Part shown: positions 6,091 to 8,999 of the stretch, in pieces
How the letters are laid out: each line of letters opens with the position of its first letter
Numbering within the stretch: the first letter of the stretch is position 1
Made by a program: the position numbers and the translations under genes
The notes under the pieces: generated by a model
What the model was told of the DNA's origin: nothing
What the model saw: the letters and a program-made list of their open reading frames with translations, nothing else
Databases searched by the model: none
Assembly (NCBI GenBank): GCA_015520875.1
Contig: WAPD01000113.1
Span: 1-8,999, forward strand
Source: Microcaldota archaeon
GTDB lineage: Archaea > Micrarchaeota > Micrarchaeia > Anstonellales > J096
Direction: 5' to 3'
Length of the DNA stretch: 8,999 nucleotides

Positions 6091-6754
6091 AAACCTGGTG
6101 TTTGACAAACGAACTTTGTTAAATATAGCTAAATTAATGAGAAAAGGCATTTTTGATAAGATGGAAGGTTTGATATCTCAAGGGAAGGAGGCAAACGTTT
6201 TCTTAGCGTCCCAGGGAAATAATTATGTGGCTGTTAAAATCTATAGAATAGAAACAACAAATTTCCACAACAGAATAAAATATCTATTGCAGGATCCCAG
6301 GATAAAGAAGGTTAAACATACCCAATATGATTTGGCAAGGGCCTATGCCTCTCGGGAATTTAAAAATTTGCAATTGGCCTATGAATTGATAAAAGATGTT
6401 CCAAGGCCCTTTTACCATGAAGGCAATGTTATTGTGATGGATTTTCTGGGAGAGGAAAAGGTTCCATATCCGCAATTGTTGAATGCAGATGTTTCAAAGG
6501 AGGATTTTTTGGATTTGTTTGGGAAGCTTAAAAGGCTTTGGGAAGGTGGATTGGTGCATGCTGACTTTAGCGAATATAATATATTAAAGGGCCCCAAGAA
6601 TTATATAATAGACTGGGGACAAGGACTATCTAAAAAAAGTGAGATGGCCCAAGAATATTTTAAAAGAGATGTGGAGAATTTAATAAGGTTCTTTAAAAAG
6701 AGGGATGTGGATGTTTCAGAAGCTGAAGAGTATCTGGCAACTTTCAAGGGCTGA
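6068..6754 (+). CDS. rio1: RIO1-type atypical serine/threonine kinase/ATPase
   Basis: RIO kinases act in late maturation of the small ribosomal subunit; RIO1 is the form without the extra N-terminal winged helix of RIO2. The 228-residue protein starts with the RIO1-like FDKMEGLIS (29-37). It continues with the glycine-poor P-loop QGKEANVF (38-45), the ATP-binding lysine in VAVKIY (54-59, Lys57), the helix-C glutamate in SREFKNL (95-101, Glu97), a hinge at VMDFLGEE (123-130), the catalytic loop LVHADFSEYNIL (162-173, Asp166 and Asn171) and the metal-binding Asp182 in YIIDWGQ (179-185). The last motif is usually IIDVSQ in RIO1, so the Trp-Gly is a mild variation. All catalytic residues are present. 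Length is slightly below typical archaeal RIO1 (about 250-260). The C-terminal 44 bases overlap the UbiA gene. Confidence 0.95.
   Translation: MHWENETENLVFDKRTLLNIAKLMRKGIFDKMEGLISQGKEANVFLASQGNNYVAVKIYRIETTNFHNRIKYLLQDPRIKKVKHTQYDLARAYASREFKNLQLAYELIKDVPRPFYHEGNVIVMDFLGEEKVPYPQLLNADVSKEDFLDLFGKLKRLWEGGLVHADFSEYNILKGPKNYIIDWGQGLSKKSEMAQEYFKRDVENLIRFFKKRDVDVSEAEEYLATFKG
6700..6704 (+). promoter_or_regulatory. Shine-Dalgarno of the UbiA gene, decides its start
   Basis: GAGGG is six bases before ATG 6711 but directly abuts the in-frame ATG 6705, so 6711 is the better initiation codon. The site is inside the RIO1 gene. Confidence 0.5.
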
Positions 6755-7541
6755 CCATGCTTTAATTACAATCCTTGGGATCTATGCTTCTTATTACTAT
6801 CTAACAAAACAATTAGCATTGCCTTGGGAACTTGTTGTTGTGCCTGTTTTGTTTCAATTAGCCATTTTTATATGGAACGATATTCTGGATTATAACACAG
6901 ATAAAGCAAACAATAGGTTAGATAGGCCTTTAGTCAGGGGCGATATTTCATTATTTGAAGCCAAATTTTTGGGTATTGCTTTGGGTTTAATTGCATTTAT
7001 CCTTGCATTATGGCTATTGCCTTTAAAGCTAGCGTTGTTTGTTATTGGAATTTCTGCTTTATCATTTTTATATAACTGGAAGCTTAAGGACATGCCCTTT
7101 GTTGGGAATTTGGTTGTTGCCTTTACTATGATTGCTCCTTTCCTTTATGTAATGATTTATTTGAACAAATATGATACGTTTTTGTTGATGTTTTCCTATG
7201 GTGTTTTGTTCTTTGGACTTAGCCGGGAAATCATTAAATCAATAGAGGACATGGAAGGAGATAAAAAGGAAAGAAAAGCAAACACATTGCCTATTTTAAT
7301 GGGCCTTAAAGGAGCTAAGGAAATCGCTTTAATATTCTGGGTTTTTTATTTGCTTATTCTAGGGTATTTGATTTTAATCGCAAAATCTTTCATTCAACAG
7401 GTGCTTTTGTTGATATTTTTGGGAGCTGGAATTTACATTCTGTGGAAAATCCATAAGTTAAAGGAGACAAAAGAAGCATCTCTATTAAAAAAGTATATGC
7501 TTTGGTTGATGTTTCTTGGGTTGTTGGTGCTTATTTTTTAA
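6711..7541 (+). CDS. ubiA: UbiA-family prenyltransferase, probable digeranylgeranylglyceryl phosphate synthase
   Basis: Integral membrane prenyltransferase. In archaea the closest common role is attaching the second geranylgeranyl chain to GGGP to make DGGGP, the unsaturated archaeol precursor. Numbered from ATG 6711 (276 residues), it has the first Asp-rich motif NDILDYNTD (56-64), followed by NNRLDRPLVRGDIS, the loop YNWKLKDMPFVGN (121-133), and the second motif REIIKSIEDMEGDKKERKA (172-190), very like the REIIKDIED-EGD stretch of archaeal DGGGP synthases. Eight or nine hydrophobic segments lie between and after these, with no cleavable signal peptide. Other UbiA substrates (quinone or haem side chains) are possible, so the substrate is inferred. 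ATG 6705 would add two residues. It overlaps RIO1 by 44 bases, and its 3' end overlaps the convergent methyltransferase by 11. Confidence 0.9.
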   Translation: MFQKLKSIWQLSRADHALITILGIYASYYYLTKQLALPWELVVVPVLFQLAIFIWNDILDYNTDKANNRLDRPLVRGDISLFEAKFLGIALGLIAFILALWLLPLKLALFVIGISALSFLYNWKLKDMPFVGNLVVAFTMIAPFLYVMIYLNKYDTFLLMFSYGVLFFGLSREIIKSIEDMEGDKKERKANTLPILMGLKGAKEIALIFWVFYLLILGYLILIAKSFIQQVLLLIFLGAGIYILWKIHKLKETKEASLLKKYMLWLMFLGLLVLIF

Positions 7542-8283
7542 ATATCAGGGCTTTTACTTTGTCATCTTTTCTTAATAATCGCCAGCCTGCCTTCTCTGCA
7601 TTCTTTATAACATGGGACATTATGTTGAAACGTTTTCTTTTGTTGGGCTCTCCTGTATAATGATAAAATATTGTCCCGGGTTTTGACCTTTCATATAATA
7701 ATTTGTAAAAACTTTGAGAATATAGGTCTTGGGCCGTTCTAAACGATGGAGGGTCATGGATTATTCTATCAAAGCCTTCCTCTTCAAGGTCCCAGATAGA
7801 TTTATTGTGAACTTTGTGTTTGTTTAAAGCATCTTGGCTCCAAGGATTTAATTTTGCCAATTCTAGAACAGCCTTGCTTTTCTCATATGAGACTAAAGGT
7901 TTGTCTATCAATCTTGAAATATAGCCTTGTCCAAAGCATGTTTCAAGGTAATATGTTCCATTTCTCACGATATTTGCAACATATCTACCGTATTTGAAAG
8001 GAGACTTTAAATAAAACACATGCATCCTTATACCGTCTATCTCTAAAATAGGAGCATTGTTGGTCCAAGTCAATGCATAATATCTATCATCAAATAATGC
8101 TAATGGAATTAAATTTTTATCATAAAGATAAATCAACCTTCCCTTTATCTTTTCCAAAACATCCTCTGGAACTTTGGATAAAATCTCTTGAGGATTTTCC
8201 ACAAATGTTTTCCCCAAATCAAATGAAGCTTTTTTAGCACCGTTCTTTATTTCGTCTATTAATTGTTTATACACGTAAAGCAT
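7531..8283 (-). CDS. Class I SAM-dependent methyltransferase, COG2521-like archaeal family
   Basis: A 250-residue predicted methyltransferase of the archaeal COG2521 type; its substrate is not known to me. The first half (1-105) is a family-specific N-terminal region ending in YLKSPFKYGRYVAN. The Rossmann core follows: motif I YYLETCFGQGY (111-121, compare DTCTGLGY in relatives), the acidic residue after strand 2 in SYEKSKAVLELAKLNPWS (132-149, Glu134 likely contacting the SAM ribose), and motif IV RIIHDPPSF (173-181). LYSQSFYKLLYERSKPGTIFYHY (about 188-209) and a closing basic EPNKRKRF and KAGWRLL match relatives. A DPPSF-type motif occurs in several RNA base methyltransferases, so an RNA target is possible but unproven. 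It is transcribed towards UbiA; the ATG is about 24 nt from a TATA element, without a Shine-Dalgarno, so probably leaderless. Confidence 0.88.
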   Translation of the reverse strand: MLYVYKQLIDEIKNGAKKASFDLGKTFVENPQEILSKVPEDVLEKIKGRLIYLYDKNLIPLALFDDRYYALTWTNNAPILEIDGIRMHVFYLKSPFKYGRYVANIVRNGTYYLETCFGQGYISRLIDKPLVSYEKSKAVLELAKLNPWSQDALNKHKVHNKSIWDLEEEGFDRIIHDPPSFRTAQDLYSQSFYKLLYERSKPGTIFYHYTGEPNKRKRFNIMSHVIKNAEKAGWRLLRKDDKVKALIFKK

Positions 8284-8300
8284 AATTAAACAATAGGGAC

Positions 8301-8311
8301 TTTATTTAAAA
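8301..8311. promoter_or_regulatory. Shared TATA region between the methyltransferase and dph6
   Basis: TTTATTTAAAA lies in the 44-bp divergent spacer. Read on the minus strand, its TTTAAA (8305-8310) is centred about 24 nt before the methyltransferase ATG. Read on the plus strand, the TTTATTTAA part is centred about 23 nt before the dph6 ATG. No other convincing TATA is present and neither gene has a Shine-Dalgarno, so both transcripts look leaderless. GGGAC (8296-8300) and GTTCC (8313-8317) flank it as an imperfect inverted repeat. Function is inferred. Confidence 0.6.
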
Positions 8312-8327
8312 TGTTCCATATGATATT

Positions 8328-8972
8328 ATGAGGCTTTGTGCTTTATATAGTGGGGGAAAGGATAGCCATCTATCTATGTGCATCTATAGAGACTATGTGA
8401 AATGTTTATTGACAATATTGCCAAAGTCCAATGAAAGCTACATGTACCATTCTTTGAATTTGGAACATATTAAAGTGCATTCTAAATTAATGGGGCTGGA
8501 CCATATTTTTGTGGAGCAAAAAGAAGATGAACTATCGATTTTAGAAGATACTTTAAAGGATTTGAAGGAAAAATATGATTTGGATGGGATTGTAGCGGGT
8601 GCCACCCAATCCAATTATCAATATTCCCGAATCGGAGATATAGCAAAGCGGCTTGGTTTAGAGGTTAAAGCTCCTCTGTGGCAAATCTCTCCTGAAAAAT
8701 ACTTGGAACTCTATAATAAACATAATATGAAAGCAATCGTTGTAGGTGTGTTTGCATATCCTTTGGATAAAAGTTATTTGGGAAGAACCTATGATGAGAA
8801 CTTGGTTCAAGAGTTATTAAAGCATCAAATAAACCCTTTTGGAGAAGGAGGGGAAATTGAAACATATACGGTTTATAGCGATTGTTTGGGAAAGGAGATA
8901 AAAATAAAGGACTATGAAATAAAGGGGTCTTTGAACACGTGGAGAATGTATATAAAAAGGGTAGAGGTTTAA
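8328..8972 (+). CDS. dph6: Diphthine-ammonia ligase (Dph6), PP-loop ATPase
   Basis: Catalyses the last step of diphthamide synthesis, the ATP-dependent amidation of diphthine on the conserved histidine of EF-2. The 214-residue protein opens with a PP-loop ATP-pyrophosphatase signature, ALYSGGKDSHLSM (5-17). Family motifs follow: DGIVAGATQSNYQYSRI (86-102), LGLEVKAPLWQ (109-119) and the C-terminal NPFGEGGEIETYTVYSD (169-185), matching the GEGGE-ET signature of the Dph6/COG2102 (MJ0570-like) family. Length agrees with stand-alone archaeal members (about 215-230), without the extra domains of the eukaryotic form. The start gives the normal family N-terminus and is leaderless by TATA spacing. Earlier pathway enzymes (Dph2, Dph5) are not in the window. 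The stop codon lies within a 17-base inverted repeat. Confidence 0.92.
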   Translation: MRLCALYSGGKDSHLSMCIYRDYVKCLLTILPKSNESYMYHSLNLEHIKVHSKLMGLDHIFVEQKEDELSILEDTLKDLKEKYDLDGIVAGATQSNYQYSRIGDIAKRLGLEVKAPLWQISPEKYLELYNKHNMKAIVVGVFAYPLDKSYLGRTYDENLVQELLKHQINPFGEGGEIETYTVYSDCLGKEIKIKDYEIKGSLNTWRMYIKRVEV

Positions 8973-8979
8973 AACCTCT
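8963..8979. repeat. Perfect inverted repeat across the dph6 stop codon
   Basis: AGAGGTTT (8963-8970) and AAACCTCT (8972-8979) are perfect inverted copies separated by one A. As RNA the outer six pairs could form a hairpin with a five-base loop. As DNA it is a palindrome centred on TTTAAA. It could be a terminator hairpin, the promoter of the next gene beyond the window, or a protein-binding site. Nothing further is recognisable in 8980-8999 apart from AT-rich sequence. Confidence 0.6.
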
Positions 8980-8999
8980 TCCAATCCTAAATATAATGG

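Noticed and set aside
1..8999. Mobile element, CRISPR, toxin-antitoxin or defence island
   Set aside because: No direct-repeat arrays, terminal repeats, transposase or integrase motifs, or defence domains were seen on either strand, and codon use looks even throughout.

Overview
The window is a gene-dense, AT-rich stretch of an archaeal chromosome. The threonyl-tRNA synthetase has the archaeal N-terminal editing domain. The ribosomal stalk operon is in archaeal order (uL1-uL10-P1/L12), with the archaeal acidic P1 tail. RIO1 kinase, a UbiA-type archaeal lipid prenyltransferase, Dph6 and a COG2521-type methyltransferase are all archaeal or archaeal/eukaryotic families. Promoters are TTTAAA/TTTATAAA TATA boxes about 20-28 nt before start codons, and neither tRNA gene encodes CCA. 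The tRNA stems are very GC-rich in an AT-rich genome, and arginine is written mainly AGA/AGG. Both suggest a thermophile (inference). Very short spacers, overlapping genes and shortened versions of uL10 and GDH fit a compact genome, possibly a DPANN-type lineage, but nothing here fixes the taxon.

Layout. 1-1380 (minus): threonyl-tRNA synthetase, cut by the window edge. 1381-1431: a 51-bp divergent spacer with one TATA element apparently serving both sides. 1432-2592 (plus): glutamate dehydrogenase. 2594-4398 (plus): promoter, structured leader and the uL1-uL10-P1 ribosomal stalk operon, ending in a T-rich tract. 4421-4606: tRNA-Lys(CUU) and tRNA-Asn(GUU). 4638-7541 (plus): four overlapping genes, namely an unrecognised winged-helix-like protein, a GT4 glycosyltransferase, a RIO1 kinase and a UbiA prenyltransferase. 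7531-8283 (minus): a SAM-dependent methyltransferase convergent with UbiA. 8284-8327: a second short divergent spacer with a shared TATA region. 8328-8972 (plus): Dph6, the diphthamide amidase.

Functionally the region is mostly translation: aminoacylation, ribosomal stalk, tRNAs, RIO1 in small-subunit maturation, and Dph6 in EF-2 modification. Added to this are one nitrogen-metabolism enzyme and two envelope/lipid enzymes. I see no mobile element, CRISPR array, defence system or obvious horizontally acquired island. The points worth a second look are regulatory and structural: two compact bidirectional promoters, a possible pseudoknot over the uL1 ribosome-binding site, a uL10 without its C-terminal tail, and two adjacent tRNAs nearly identical through their anticodon arms.
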